Assembly: GCA_964423545.1 (NCBI GenBank)
Contig: CAYRFV010000010.1
Coordinates: forward strand, 1-42,426
Origin: JALOOE01 sp964423545
Lineage (GTDB): Bacteria > Chloroflexota > Anaerolineae > CG2-30-64-16
Length of the DNA: 42,426 nucleotides
Reading direction: 5' to 3'
Below are positions 14,234-22,837 of this stretch, piece after piece (within the stretch, counting starts at the first letter, position 1; each line of letters begins with the position of its first letter). The position numbers were made by a program, and so were the translations under genes. A model generated the notes under the pieces. That model was not told the DNA's origin. It ran no database searches and saw only the letters and a program-made list of their open reading frames with translations.

Positions 14234-14400
14234 GGCTTTCTCCTCAAACCAGGATGGGTGAGACCAGGATGCGTGCTCAAGGCATCGAGAGCATGGAGCG
14301 GGCGGACGAAAACAAGGGGCGCCTGCCGCAACAAAGGCGACGGCGCCCACGATCAGCAACGAAAAAACCTCCAGCGCAGGCCGCGCATGCCTACCCGATC

Positions 14401-14429
14401 ATTGTAGACGGAGAGGGGGCATTTGTCAA
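14401..14429 (-). promoter_or_regulatory. Sigma-70-type promoter of degV
   Basis: On the minus strand TTGACA (14429-14424), 17 bases, TACAAT (14406-14401). It overlaps the last codon of the M24-like gene. The transcript would have a leader of about 160 bases before the degV start. Confidence 0.68.
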
Positions 14430-15520
14430 CGCAGCACTTCCAGAACGGCCGGTCGTTCCCAGGTGCGCCCATCCACTTGCACCGACGTCATCGGCCAATC
14501 CGGAATCGTGGTCAGCACTTCATTGGCAGTCGCGCCTACCAGGAGGGTGTCCTCGCATTTGAACCCGGCGATCGATGGGTTCCAGGCGAAGGCCTGCCCT
14601 TCGGTCACCACCTCGGCGGAGCTGGCCGTGCCGACATATTCGCGCGCCAGGTACCCGGCCGCACCCCCCTGATGGTGCTGTTGCCATTCGTCAGGGAAGC
14701 CGACCGACGCGTACGCCTCGACGGCCGCTCGGAAGATGTCGGCGACGCGAGCGCCCGGCCGGGTGCGGCTGTAGAAGGTGGCGTCGACCGTGGCGCAGGC
14801 GCGCTGCTTGCCGCGCAGCTCGGTCGGCAGCGGGCCGAAGTGGATCAGCCGGGTGATTGATGCGACCAGCCCGGCGGCGCGGCCGCAGAGCACGAGCATC
14901 GCATACTTCTCCAGCCGCCTGCCGGTGGGCAGTGGGTGGCGGAAGCGGAAGATGCGCTCGTCGGTAGCGATCAGGTTGACGATGGGCACGGCGCCCTGTG
15001 CATAGGTGTGCTGGCTGAGCAGTCCAGCAATCTCGCATTCGGTCATCCCGGGGCGCACTGCGCGAATGGCGGCATCCATCGCCTGCGCGCAAGCGCGGCC
15101 CAACACGCGGAACCTCTGCCCTTCAGCCGGCGTCAATCTGAGGCGCAGCCGGTTGAACTCGTCGCTCAGATCGATCGCGCCCGGATGCGGGGCGTCGGCG
15201 CCGAGGCGGAGGTCGCGCGTCAGGTCAGCCAGGGGCGGACTCTGCCCGTGCCACGGCGCCGCGCGGATGGCGAAGCCATTCGCCTCCAGCGGCTCCTCCG
15301 CCGCCAGGCGCACAGCCTCGATGTTGCTTGTGAGCACAACCTGCGCATCGGGCGTGACAAGGAGCACAGCCGCGCCCTGCTCCGCGGCGAGGCCGACGTA
15401 GTTCGCTGCGCCGTCGGTGGCCCAGGCGAAGTTGGCAATCCGCTTGATGACGACGGCATCGAGCTCGCGGCGAGCGAGCATGGATCGAATCTGTGCTAAC
15501 TTGGTCTGATGGTCGCTCAT
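14426..15520 (-). CDS. M24-fold (Xaa-Pro peptidase-like) protein, probably inactive
   Basis: A 364-residue protein with the creatinase N-terminal domain (about 1-130) and the M24 pita-bread domain (about 135-364). Where M24 metallopeptidases have the two Asp ligands, this one reads VLCGRAAGLVASITRLIHFG-like sequence with Leu/Cys and Ser; the GHGIG-type His is replaced by QGGAAGY, and the first Glu by Asn (AFAWNPSIAG). Only the last Glu (KCEDTLLV) is kept. So it likely does not bind two metals and may have a binding or other enzymatic role. A consensus promoter lies 57 bases upstream. It is full-length with no frameshift. Confidence 0.85.
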   Translation of the reverse strand: MSDHQTKLAQIRSMLARRELDAVVIKRIANFAWATDGAANYVGLAAEQGAAVLLVTPDAQVVLTSNIEAVRLAAEEPLEANGFAIRAAPWHGQSPPLADLTRDLRLGADAPHPGAIDLSDEFNRLRLRLTPAEGQRFRVLGRACAQAMDAAIRAVRPGMTECEIAGLLSQHTYAQGAVPIVNLIATDERIFRFRHPLPTGRRLEKYAMLVLCGRAAGLVASITRLIHFGPLPTELRGKQRACATVDATFYSRTRPGARVADIFRAAVEAYASVGFPDEWQQHHQGGAAGYLAREYVGTASSAEVVTEGQAFAWNPSIAGFKCEDTLLVGATANEVLTTIPDWPMTSVQVDGRTWERPAVLEVLR

Positions 15521-15576
15521 GGGAGAGAGTCCTCGTGGGTCGGGAGTGGAAGGTAGGATGCAACGACGTGAGTTCC

Positions 15577-15605
15577 ACTATAACGACGCATGCGCCGCCT
15601 GTCAA
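15577..15605 (-). promoter_or_regulatory. Sigma-70-type promoter of the M24-like gene
   Basis: On the minus strand TTGACA (15605-15600), 17 bases, TATAGT (15582-15577). It is close to consensus, about 57 bases before the start codon. Confidence 0.7.
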
Positions 15606-15641
15606 ATTGCACGCGGCCAGGAGGCGCGCGGCCGCCCCTGT

Positions 15642-15670
15642 TTGGCGAGAGGCCTGTTCTATGTTACACT
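15642..15670 (+). promoter_or_regulatory. Possible promoter of the secreted protein gene
   Basis: TTGGCG (15642-15647), 17 bases, TACACT (15665-15670), each matching 4 of 6 consensus positions, 49 bases before ATG 15719. It is divergent from the promoter at 15577-15605. Confidence 0.35.
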
Positions 15671-15718
15671 GAATGCTTGTGAGTGGAATGCCCAATCTGA
15701 AGCAGAGGTCACCAGCCC

Positions 15719-16456
15719 ATGAAGCGGCTCGTCTCTACTTTGGTCCTGATGCTCCTGCTGTTGAGTCTGGCGGCGTATGCGTCGGCTGCGCCGCTTGCCC
15801 AAGGGCCGAAACCAGCGATCACCCAGCCTGAACCGGACGCAGCCGTCCGTGGCACCGTACAGATCGTCGGCTCCGCGACGCATCCGCAATTCCAACGCTA
15901 TGAGCTGTACTACGCCCCGTTTCCCGTGCCCGGCGATAACGCCTGGATCTTCATCGGCGATGCGCATTTTCAGCAGCAGCCGGCGGGTCTACTGGGCACG
16001 TGGGCCACGGGCAGCCTGCCCGACGGCGCCTATGCCCTGAGGGTGCGGGTGGTGCGGCAAGATGGCAACTATACGGATAGCGACCCGCGGCGCGTGATCG
16101 TGGCGAACCGCCGCGCCGTCGAGACGGCCACACCCGCTGTCACCCTCGCACCTACGGAGGCGCCGGCAACGCCCCTTCCGGTTCCGACGGTTGCGATCGT
16201 GGCGCCGACCGTGCAATTGCCGCGCGGCACGGTCACGCCCACGGTGTTTGCGCGAACGACAGCCACCGCCACGCCGCTCGCCGGCGAGACGCGGGCGACG
16301 CCTTCGGCTGCAGCAGACAGCCTGCTCGACACAGGCCGGCTCGCCGGCGCGGCCGAGAAGGCGGCCACCTACACCGTGGCGTTATTTGTGGCTGTCGGGG
16401 CTTTCTTTGCCGTGAAGGCGGTGCTGGCGTGGATCTGGCACAAGATCAGGCCGTGA
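15719..16456 (+). CDS. Secreted protein with C-terminal membrane anchor
   Basis: A 245-residue protein of unknown family. It has an N-terminal signal peptide (STLVLMLLLLSLAAYASAAP), then an Ig-like/beta-sandwich stretch with repeated aromatic and Gly residues (PEPDAAVRGTVQIVG...FQRYELYYAPFPVPGDNAW...LPDGAYALRVRVVR), a long Thr/Pro/Ala-rich linker (about 140-205), and a membrane segment near the C-terminus (TVALFVAVGAFFAVKAVLAW) with a short basic end. The fold should be outside and anchored by the tail. The low-complexity linker is typical of surface proteins. Confidence 0.78.
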   Translation: MKRLVSTLVLMLLLLSLAAYASAAPLAQGPKPAITQPEPDAAVRGTVQIVGSATHPQFQRYELYYAPFPVPGDNAWIFIGDAHFQQQPAGLLGTWATGSLPDGAYALRVRVVRQDGNYTDSDPRRVIVANRRAVETATPAVTLAPTEAPATPLPVPTVAIVAPTVQLPRGTVTPTVFARTTATATPLAGETRATPSAAADSLLDTGRLAGAAEKAATYTVALFVAVGAFFAVKAVLAWIWHKIRP

Positions 16457-16486
16457 TGCGCGACGCTTGACGAACGACGAGTGACG

Positions 16487-16509
16487 CGAGGGGGCAGGTG
16501 CTCCCCTCG
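16487..16509 (+). terminator. Hairpin after the secreted protein gene
   Basis: CGAGGGG at 16487-16493 pairs with CCCCTCG at 16503-16509; the loop can also pair inside. It is followed by TTTGCC. It lies 31 bases after the stop codon. Confidence 0.5.
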
Positions 16510-16535
16510 TTTGCCATTGTCTCTGCTGGTGAGGC

Positions 16536-17162
16536 ATGAACCTGCCATTTCTGCGCGGCGTCCGTGATGCCGCTCCGGCCTCCGATGTCTCCCTAAAGAT
16601 GATCGTGGGGCTGGGCAACCCCGGGCCAGACTATGCGCGCAGCCGACACAACATCGGCTTCCAGGTGCTCGATGTGTTTGCCGGGCGACATGGTTTGGCG
16701 TTTGACAGGTCGCAGAAGCGCGCGCGCGTGGCCCTGGGGCCGGTGAAGCTGGCGAGATGGAGCGGTCGGCTGCTGCTGGCAAAGCCGCTGACCTATATGA
16801 ATGCCAGCGGCGAGGCGATCGGACCACTGGCGAAATTCTACAAGATCGCGCCTGCCGACCTGTTGGTGATTTTCGATGATCTCGATCTGCCGGTAGGCCG
16901 GGTCCGGCTGCGCGCCGATGGAGGATCGAGCGGGCAGAAGGGAGTCAAATCGATCATCCACAGCCTGGGCACCGAGGCATTCCCGCGGCTGCGCGTCGGC
17001 ATCGGCCGGCCCCCGGGCCAGATGGATCCCGCCGATTATGTTCTCCAGCCCTTCTCGGCGGCGCAGGAGGAGGAGATGGTGTTTGTCCGCATCAAGGCTG
17101 CCGACGCCATCGAGGCCTGGCTTGCGGACGGGATCGACGCGGCAATGAATCAGTTTAACTGA
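16536..17162 (+). CDS. pth: Peptidyl-tRNA hydrolase
   Basis: A 208-residue Pth1 enzyme that cleaves peptidyl-tRNA released from stalled ribosomes. MIVGLGNPGPDYARSRHNIGF holds the catalytic His (RHN), LTYMNASG and VIFDDLDLPVGRVRLRADG follow. The usual GGHNG-type segment reads GGSSGQKG here, so the Asn that contacts the catalytic water is replaced; similar GQ forms exist in other lineages. ATG 16536 with GGTGAGG upstream adds 21 residues before the normal start (ATG 16599, no ribosome-binding site). It is followed by mfd after 78 bases. Confidence 0.93.
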   Translation: MNLPFLRGVRDAAPASDVSLKMIVGLGNPGPDYARSRHNIGFQVLDVFAGRHGLAFDRSQKRARVALGPVKLARWSGRLLLAKPLTYMNASGEAIGPLAKFYKIAPADLLVIFDDLDLPVGRVRLRADGGSSGQKGVKSIIHSLGTEAFPRLRVGIGRPPGQMDPADYVLQPFSAAQEEEMVFVRIKAADAIEAWLADGIDAAMNQFN

Positions 17163-17240
17163 CGGTGGAGGGGGACGCAAGGCCAGGGACGCAGAACCGT
17201 CGCCACACATCGTTGGCCACCCCTCCTGCGTCGCAGATGC

Positions 17241-20200
17241 ATGAAACTCAACGGTCTTCTCGCTCTGGGTGAGCAGCTTCCGGCGTTTCGGGAGCTGACG
17301 AACAGCCTGACCTCGGCCGGCGGCGCCGTGCCGGTTCAACCGTTGGGCGTCCATCACGCAGCCAGGCCTTACCTGGTGGCGATGTTGGCGCGCGCGCTCG
17401 ACCGGCCGATGATCGTGGTCAGCGCACGTAGCGGACGCGCTCGCCAGTGGGTGGATGAGCTGCGCGTGTGGTTGCCCGACGAGCACCCCGTGCATTTCTT
17501 TGCTGATCCTGACGCGCTTCCCTATGAACGCATTCCCTGGGCGCCTGAGACGCGACAACGTCGGCTGGAAGGGTTGGTGAGCCTGCTGATCACGGAGAGC
17601 GGCGGATCGCCTGCCCTTCACGCTCCCATTGTCGTCACGTCGGCGCGTGCGCTCATCCAGATGACCCTGCCCGTGCGCGAGATGCGCGCCGCGCTGCGGC
17701 CGATCCGGCCGGGCCAGCTGTTTGATCTGAACAAAGTGCTGGCGCAGTGGGTGGGCTGGGGCTACGAGGCCGCGGCCGTGGTTGAGGCTGCAGGGCAATT
17801 CAGCCGGCGCGGCGGCATCGTCGACATCTGGCCGCCCAACCTGCGCAGGCCGCTGCGCGTCGAGCTTTTCGGCGACGAGATCGACAGTCTGCGCACCTTC
17901 GATCCATCGACGCAGCGCACCCTGGCGCGCATCGAACAGGCTCAGGTAGGTCCCGCAAGCGAGGCGCTGCCCCGACTGGGCGAGCGGGTTCGAGATCGGC
18001 TGGCTGGCCTCGATCTGTCGCCTTGCCATCCCCCGGCGCGCATCGAGTACGAGCGTGAAATCGAGCAGTTGATTGAGGGAAGCGGCTTCCGCAACCTGGA
18101 GTGGTGGGCGCCCTACCTCTACTCTCAGCCTGCCACCCTGCTGGATTACCTGCCCCCTTCCGGTCTGCTGCTGATCGACGATGCTGCGGAAACGATGGCC
18201 ACGCTGTCCGATCTGGCAGGGCAGGCCGAGCAACTGCAGCGCGATCTGGCAGGGGCCGGGGATCTGCCGGCGGGTGTGCAGCCCCCCTACTTTGCCCCCG
18301 CGATTCTGCGGCAGGCCATCGCTGGGCGCTCACCTCTGTTGTTGGGTGGCATGATGCTGGATGGATGGGCGGCGACGGTGGATTCACCGCTGGCGCGAGC
18401 GTTTGTTGCGAGCCAGCGCTTCGGCGGACAGGTGCGCAACGTGGTGTCGGACGTTGAACGCGTGCTGCGCGAGGGCGCCACGGTCGTGTTGGTCAGCCGG
18501 CAGGCCCCACGGCTGGCCGAGATCTTCGGCGAAGCCCGCCACGCCATCGTACCGGTCGAGCAGGTCGTCGCGCCCCCGCCCCCCGGTCTCACGGTGGTGC
18601 AGGGGGTGATGGACGAGGGTTGGAAGCTGGAGGGAGGCAGCTGGCTCAATGAGCCGGATTCGGCTGAGATGGCGTCGTCCGCCGACCACCGCCCGCGAGC
18701 GGTCTGGTTCCTCACCGACGCCGAGCTTTTCGGCTGGGGCAAGCCGAAGCCGCGGCGGCCGCAGCGGAGTCGCGCGCTGGCTCCCGAGGTGTTCTTCGCA
18801 GATGTGAAGCCCGGCGACTATGTGGTGCACATCGAGCACGGCATCGGCCGCTTCAAGGGCTTGATGAAAATGACGCTGGACGGATCGGAACGCGAGTACC
18901 TCCAGGTGGAGTACGTGCAGGGCGATCAGCTCTATGTCCCGGTCCACCAAGCCGACCGGCTGGCCCGCTATGTGGGACCGGGGGAGGGTGCGCCGTCGCT
19001 CCATCGTCTCGGCACATTGGAGTGGGAGCAGGTGAAGGCCCGCGCCAAGAAGGCCGTGGCCGAGATCGCGGAGGATCTGCTCGATCTATATGCAGCGCGC
19101 GAGGTGGTGCAGGGCCACGCCTTCAGCCCCGACGCGCCGTGGCAGCACGAGCTGGAGGCCAGCTTCCCCTACATCGAAACCGAAGACCAACTGGTTGCGA
19201 TCGAGGCGGTCAAGCACGACATGGAGCAGCCACGGCCGATGGATCGCTTGATCTGCGGCGACGTGGGCTATGGCAAGACCGAGGTGGCCTTGCGCGCGGC
19301 GTTCAAGGCGATCATGGATGGCAAGCAGGTCGCCGTGTTGGTGCCGACCACGGTTCTCTGCCAGCAGCACTACACCAACTTCTCCCGCCGGCTGGCGGCT
19401 TTCCCGGTCACGGTCGGCACCCTGTCCCGCTTTCAGACCCCTGCCAACCAGGATCGCACGATTTCGGGCCTGGCGACCGGCAGCATCGACCTGGTGGTGG
19501 GCACGCACCGACTGCTCAGCAAGGATGTCGCGTTCAGGGACCTGGGGCTGCTGATTGTGGACGAGGAGCAACGTTTCGGCGTAGCGCACAAGGAGCGCAT
19601 CAAGCAGCTGCGCACCGAGGTGGATGTGCTGACGCTGACCGCGACGCCGATCCCCCGCACGCTTCACATGAGTCTGACCGGTGTGCGCGATTTGAGCACC
19701 ATTGAGACGCCGCCCGAAGAGCGCCTGCCCGTCAAGACGTTTGTCGGCGAGTTCGATGAGACGCTGATTCGCCAGGCAATTTTGCGCGAGCTGGACCGCA
19801 ACGGGCAGATCTACTTCGTACACAATCGCGTCCAGGGCATCCAGCAGATCGCCGCGCGCGTTCAGCGGATCGTGCCCGAGGCGCGCATCGCCATCGGCCA
19901 CGGACAGATGCCGGAGAAGGAGCTTTCTGCAGTGATGTTGGACTTCGCTGAGGGGGAGTACGATATCCTCGTCTGCACCAGCATCATCGAGAGCGGGTTG
20001 GATATCCCGAACGCCAACACGATCATCATCAATCGGGCCGACCAGTTCGGCCTGGCCCAGCTCTACCAGCTGCGCGGCCGCGTCGGCCGTTCGGCCGTGC
20101 GCGCCTATGCCTATCTGTTGGTGGACAAATACAAGACGCTGACGGAAGACGCGCGGCGGCGCCTGGAGGCGTTGCAGGAGGCAAGCGAACTGGGCGCAGG

Positions 20201-20867
20201 CTTCCGCATCGCCATGGAGGACCTGGAAATCCGCGGCGCGGGCGAGCTGCTTGGCGCGCGACAGCACGGCCACATCTCGGCGGTCGGTTTCGATCTGTAC
20301 ACGCGGCTGCTGGCCCAGGCCGTGGCGGAGGCGCGCGAGAAGGTGAGGAAAGACGATGGATCGGAGCCGCGAGACGCGTCGTCCCGCGGCCCTCTTGTCC
20401 CCACCACCCGGCGTAACCTGCTCGATGAGCCACTGGCGCCGACCGTCACGCTCGACCTGAACCTGCCCGCTCGCCTACCGGAAAGCTTCGCACCCGAGGC
20501 AAGTCTGCGGCTGCAGCTGTACCGACGGCTGGCCGGCCTGACCGACCAGGCAGCGATCGATGAGATGGGACAGGAGCTGATCGATCGCTTCGGGCCGCTG
20601 CCCGAGCCGGTGGAGAATCTGCTGTACGTGGTCCGGGTCAAGGTGCTGGCAGTGAACGTGGGGGTGGAGGCGATCAGCCAGGAGGATGGGCAGCTCGTGC
20701 TCAAATCGGCCGCGCTGGAGAGCATGGATCGCGTCCGGCTGCAAAGCCAACTACAGGCGCAGGGCGTGCCGGCACGCGTGGCGCGCCGCGCCATCTGGTT
20801 GGAGCTGCGGGATGGGGGCGCGTGGCAGCGGGATCTGGTCAAGACGCTCGAGGCGCTGCAAGACTGA
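17241..20867 (+). CDS. mfd: Transcription-repair coupling factor Mfd
   Basis: A 1208-residue ATPase that releases RNA polymerase stalled at DNA damage and recruits UvrA. The N-terminal UvrB-like part (about 20-400) holds RRGGIVDIWPPN. The RNA-polymerase-interaction domain (about 510-600) holds VKPGDYVVHIEHGIGRFKG. The RecG-like translocase carries CGDVGYGKTEVALRAAF (Walker A), VDEEQRFGV (DEEQ box), LTATPIPRTLHMSL and QLRGRVGRS. The C-terminal TRCF domain includes LRLQLYRRLAGL. It is full-length with no break. It follows pth in the same direction, a common bacterial pairing. Confidence 0.97.
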   Translation: MKLNGLLALGEQLPAFRELTNSLTSAGGAVPVQPLGVHHAARPYLVAMLARALDRPMIVVSARSGRARQWVDELRVWLPDEHPVHFFADPDALPYERIPWAPETRQRRLEGLVSLLITESGGSPALHAPIVVTSARALIQMTLPVREMRAALRPIRPGQLFDLNKVLAQWVGWGYEAAAVVEAAGQFSRRGGIVDIWPPNLRRPLRVELFGDEIDSLRTFDPSTQRTLARIEQAQVGPASEALPRLGERVRDRLAGLDLSPCHPPARIEYEREIEQLIEGSGFRNLEWWAPYLYSQPATLLDYLPPSGLLLIDDAAETMATLSDLAGQAEQLQRDLAGAGDLPAGVQPPYFAPAILRQAIAGRSPLLLGGMMLDGWAATVDSPLARAFVASQRFGGQVRNVVSDVERVLREGATVVLVSRQAPRLAEIFGEARHAIVPVEQVVAPPPPGLTVVQGVMDEGWKLEGGSWLNEPDSAEMASSADHRPRAVWFLTDAELFGWGKPKPRRPQRSRALAPEVFFADVKPGDYVVHIEHGIGRFKGLMKMTLDGSEREYLQVEYVQGDQLYVPVHQADRLARYVGPGEGAPSLHRLGTLEWEQVKARAKKAVAEIAEDLLDLYAAREVVQGHAFSPDAPWQHELEASFPYIETEDQLVAIEAVKHDMEQPRPMDRLICGDVGYGKTEVALRAAFKAIMDGKQVAVLVPTTVLCQQHYTNFSRRLAAFPVTVGTLSRFQTPANQDRTISGLATGSIDLVVGTHRLLSKDVAFRDLGLLIVDEEQRFGVAHKERIKQLRTEVDVLTLTATPIPRTLHMSLTGVRDLSTIETPPEERLPVKTFVGEFDETLIRQAILRELDRNGQIYFVHNRVQGIQQIAARVQRIVPEARIAIGHGQMPEKELSAVMLDFAEGEYDILVCTSIIESGLDIPNANTIIINRADQFGLAQLYQLRGRVGRSAVRAYAYLLVDKYKTLTEDARRRLEALQEASELGAGFRIAMEDLEIRGAGELLGARQHGHISAVGFDLYTRLLAQAVAEAREKVRKDDGSEPRDASSRGPLVPTTRRNLLDEPLAPTVTLDLNLPARLPESFAPEASLRLQLYRRLAGLTDQAAIDEMGQELIDRFGPLPEPVENLLYVVRVKVLAVNVGVEAISQEDGQLVLKSAALESMDRVRLQSQLQAQGVPARVARRAIWLELRDGGAWQRDLVKTLEALQD

Positions 20868-21002
20868 CGCAGCCTGTGGAGAGCGCCGCCTTCCGCTGGT
20901 ACGGCGCTGACCCCGGCGATGGCGGGGCGCCTGGGGAGCCCGGAGGTGCTCCGTCATTGCGTGCAGGTTGGGCTCGCGTGTGGGAGATATGTGGGAAAAC
21001 AG

Positions 21003-21086
21003 GGGATAAATGGGGGATAAAGTGCGAGAAAAGCGGCATGGCCGTGTGGGAAACGCGAGGGATAATGCGGGATAAATGAGGGATAA
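21003..21086. repeat. Phased GGGATAA repeats
   Basis: Five copies of GGGATAA (TTATCCC on the minus strand) at 21003, 21014, 21059, 21069 and 21080; steps are 11, 45, 10 and 11, so within each group they lie on the same face of the helix. They are in the gap between the converging mfd and acyl-CoA ligase genes. No coding frame explains them. They do not match the DnaA box (TTATCCACA). The role is unknown. Confidence 0.6.
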
Positions 21087-21097
21087 GAGGGAATGAA

Positions 21098-21136
21098 GAG
21101 CGGCCCTGCGAGGGATTTGCACCCGTAAGGCCGCTC
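21098..21136 (+). terminator. Terminator of mfd
   Basis: A perfect 8-bp inverted repeat, GAGCGGCC (21098-21105) and GGCCGCTC (21129-21136), followed by ATTTGTTT. A GGG/CCC pair in the loop may add to the fold. It lies 231 bases after the mfd stop, beyond the GGGATAA repeats. Confidence 0.5.
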
Positions 21137-21144
21137 ATTTGTTT

Positions 21145-21167
21145 GGGGCGAGCACCGGGCTCGCCCC
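21145..21167 (-). terminator. Hairpin at the end of the acyl-CoA ligase gene
   Basis: A perfect 9-bp inverted repeat, GGGGCGAGC (21145-21153) and GCTCGCCCC (21159-21167), with a 5-base loop. The right arm touches the last base of the ligase stop codon. No T-tract is present. Confidence 0.5.
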
Positions 21168-22837
21168 TACTTATTCCAGAGCTCGCGACGAAGCACCTTG
21201 CCCACCGAGCTCTTCGGCAGCGCGGTGCGAAACTCCACGAACTTGGGCACCTTGTAACCGGTGAGCGACTGCCGGCAGAAGTTGCGAATGTCGTCGACTG
21301 TCGCGGCTTGTCCCTCACGCAGCACGACGAAGGCCTTGACTGCCTCGCCCTGGTACTCGTCACGCACGCCCGCCACGGCGACCTCTGCCACCGCCGGATG
21401 TTTGGCGATGACCTCCTCCACTTCGCGCGGCCACACCTGGAACCCGGCTGGCTTGATCACGTCCTTCTTGCGGTCCACGATGAACAGGTAGCCGTCGTCG
21501 TCCATGTAGCCGAGGTCGCCAGTGTAGAGCCAGCCATCGCGCAGAATCTCGGCGGTGGCATCCTGCCGTCCCCAATAGCCGAGCATGAGCTGCGGCGCAG
21601 TCAGTGCAATCTCTCCGATTTCATTCGGCGGCAAGTCCCGTTGGCCCGTATCTGCATCCACGATGCGCACTTGCACATCGCTGATCGGCAGACCGACCGA
21701 GCCAGCTTTGTATCGCCCCTGGACCGGCGTGATGCAGGCAGCCATCATCGATTCGGTGAGCGCATAGCCTTCGACGATCCGGCCCCCGGTCGCGGCCTCG
21801 AAGCGCTCCTTGGTCTCCTGCAGCAGCGGCGCCGCGCCGGAGATGCACAGCTTGATCGATCTCAGGTGCGCCTTGCCCGTCCTGATCCGGTCATTGTTCA
21901 GGAGCGCCTGGAAGAAGGTCGGCACACCGGGCATGAAGGTGGGCTGTTCCCGCTGAATCGTCTCGACCACGTCGGGAATATCGCGCGGGTTGGGGATGAG
22001 CACCATGCAGGCGCGGCGGATGAACGCGGTGCTCTGCACCCCCACCGCGGCGAAGACGTGGAAGAGCGGCAGGCTGGCCAAGAGGCGCTCATCCCAATCG
22101 ACCAGGCTGCTCCTGAACCATTCGCTGATCTGCATTCCGGCCATGACGAGCGCATGGTGGTTGGCGAAGGCTGCCTTCGACACACCCGTCGTGCCCCCTG
22201 TGAACAGGATGAGCCCCGGGTCCGCGGGGCCGACGGCCACCTGGGGCCGCGGCGACTTCTCGTGCTGGGCGATCAGTTGGCTGAACCAGAGATCGCCCGG
22301 CTGAAGGGTGATGCGATCCCCCTCTTTCTTCTCCCGCGCCAGGATGAACAGCACCCTCAGCACCGGCGGCAGGTACTCTCGGATGTTGGCGGCGATCACC
22401 CGGCGCACTGCGGTCGCGGCTTGCACCCGCTTGATCTTGTCATAGAACCGTGTCAACACCACGACGGTCTCGGCATTGCACTCGCGGAGCGCGTGCTCCA
22501 GCTCCGGCTCAGTGTAGAGCGGGTTGATGGACGCGACGATCCCACCAGCCTTCCAGACCCCCAGCTCAGCGATGACGTACTGGGGACAGTTGGGCATGTT
22601 GATGGCGACCCGATCTCCCTTCTTGACGCCCAGCTCGACCAATGCCGACGCCAAGGCGTCGCTGCGCAAGTCGAGCTCGGCATAGGAGAGTTTGCTGCCT
22701 TTGAAGACCAGTGCCGTATGTTGCGGCCGGAGGCGCGCCGTCTCGGCGACGATGTCAAGTAAGGTGGTCTGCGGATAGGGGTGCAGTGACGCTGAGATGC
22801 CCGGATCATAGTTTGCCAGCCAGGGTTGGGTTTCCAT
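21167..22837 (-). CDS. Long-chain acyl-CoA ligase (AMP-forming)
   Basis: A 556-residue acyl-adenylate enzyme that activates a fatty acid with ATP and CoA. The phosphate-binding motif is FTGGTTGVSKAA, followed by VEGYALTESM (A5-like) and YTGDLGYMDDDGYLFIVDRKKD (A7/A8) with the final VGKVLRREL Lys. It resembles FadD-type long-chain ligases. ATG 22837 has AGGAGAA 7 bases upstream; the frame is open further upstream without a better start. Downstream of an SDR gene on the same strand but with a 450-base gap, so it probably has its own promoter. Confidence 0.93.
   Translation of the reverse strand: METQPWLANYDPGISASLHPYPQTTLLDIVAETARLRPQHTALVFKGSKLSYAELDLRSDALASALVELGVKKGDRVAINMPNCPQYVIAELGVWKAGGIVASINPLYTEPELEHALRECNAETVVVLTRFYDKIKRVQAATAVRRVIAANIREYLPPVLRVLFILAREKKEGDRITLQPGDLWFSQLIAQHEKSPRPQVAVGPADPGLILFTGGTTGVSKAAFANHHALVMAGMQISEWFRSSLVDWDERLLASLPLFHVFAAVGVQSTAFIRRACMVLIPNPRDIPDVVETIQREQPTFMPGVPTFFQALLNNDRIRTGKAHLRSIKLCISGAAPLLQETKERFEAATGGRIVEGYALTESMMAACITPVQGRYKAGSVGLPISDVQVRIVDADTGQRDLPPNEIGEIALTAPQLMLGYWGRQDATAEILRDGWLYTGDLGYMDDDGYLFIVDRKKDVIKPAGFQVWPREVEEVIAKHPAVAEVAVAGVRDEYQGEAVKAFVVLREGQAATVDDIRNFCRQSLTGYKVPKFVEFRTALPKSSVGKVLRRELWNK

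Noticed and set aside
16593..18233. 546-codon open frame opposite pth and mfd
   Set aside because: Antisense shadow of well-known genes, with no domain signal.
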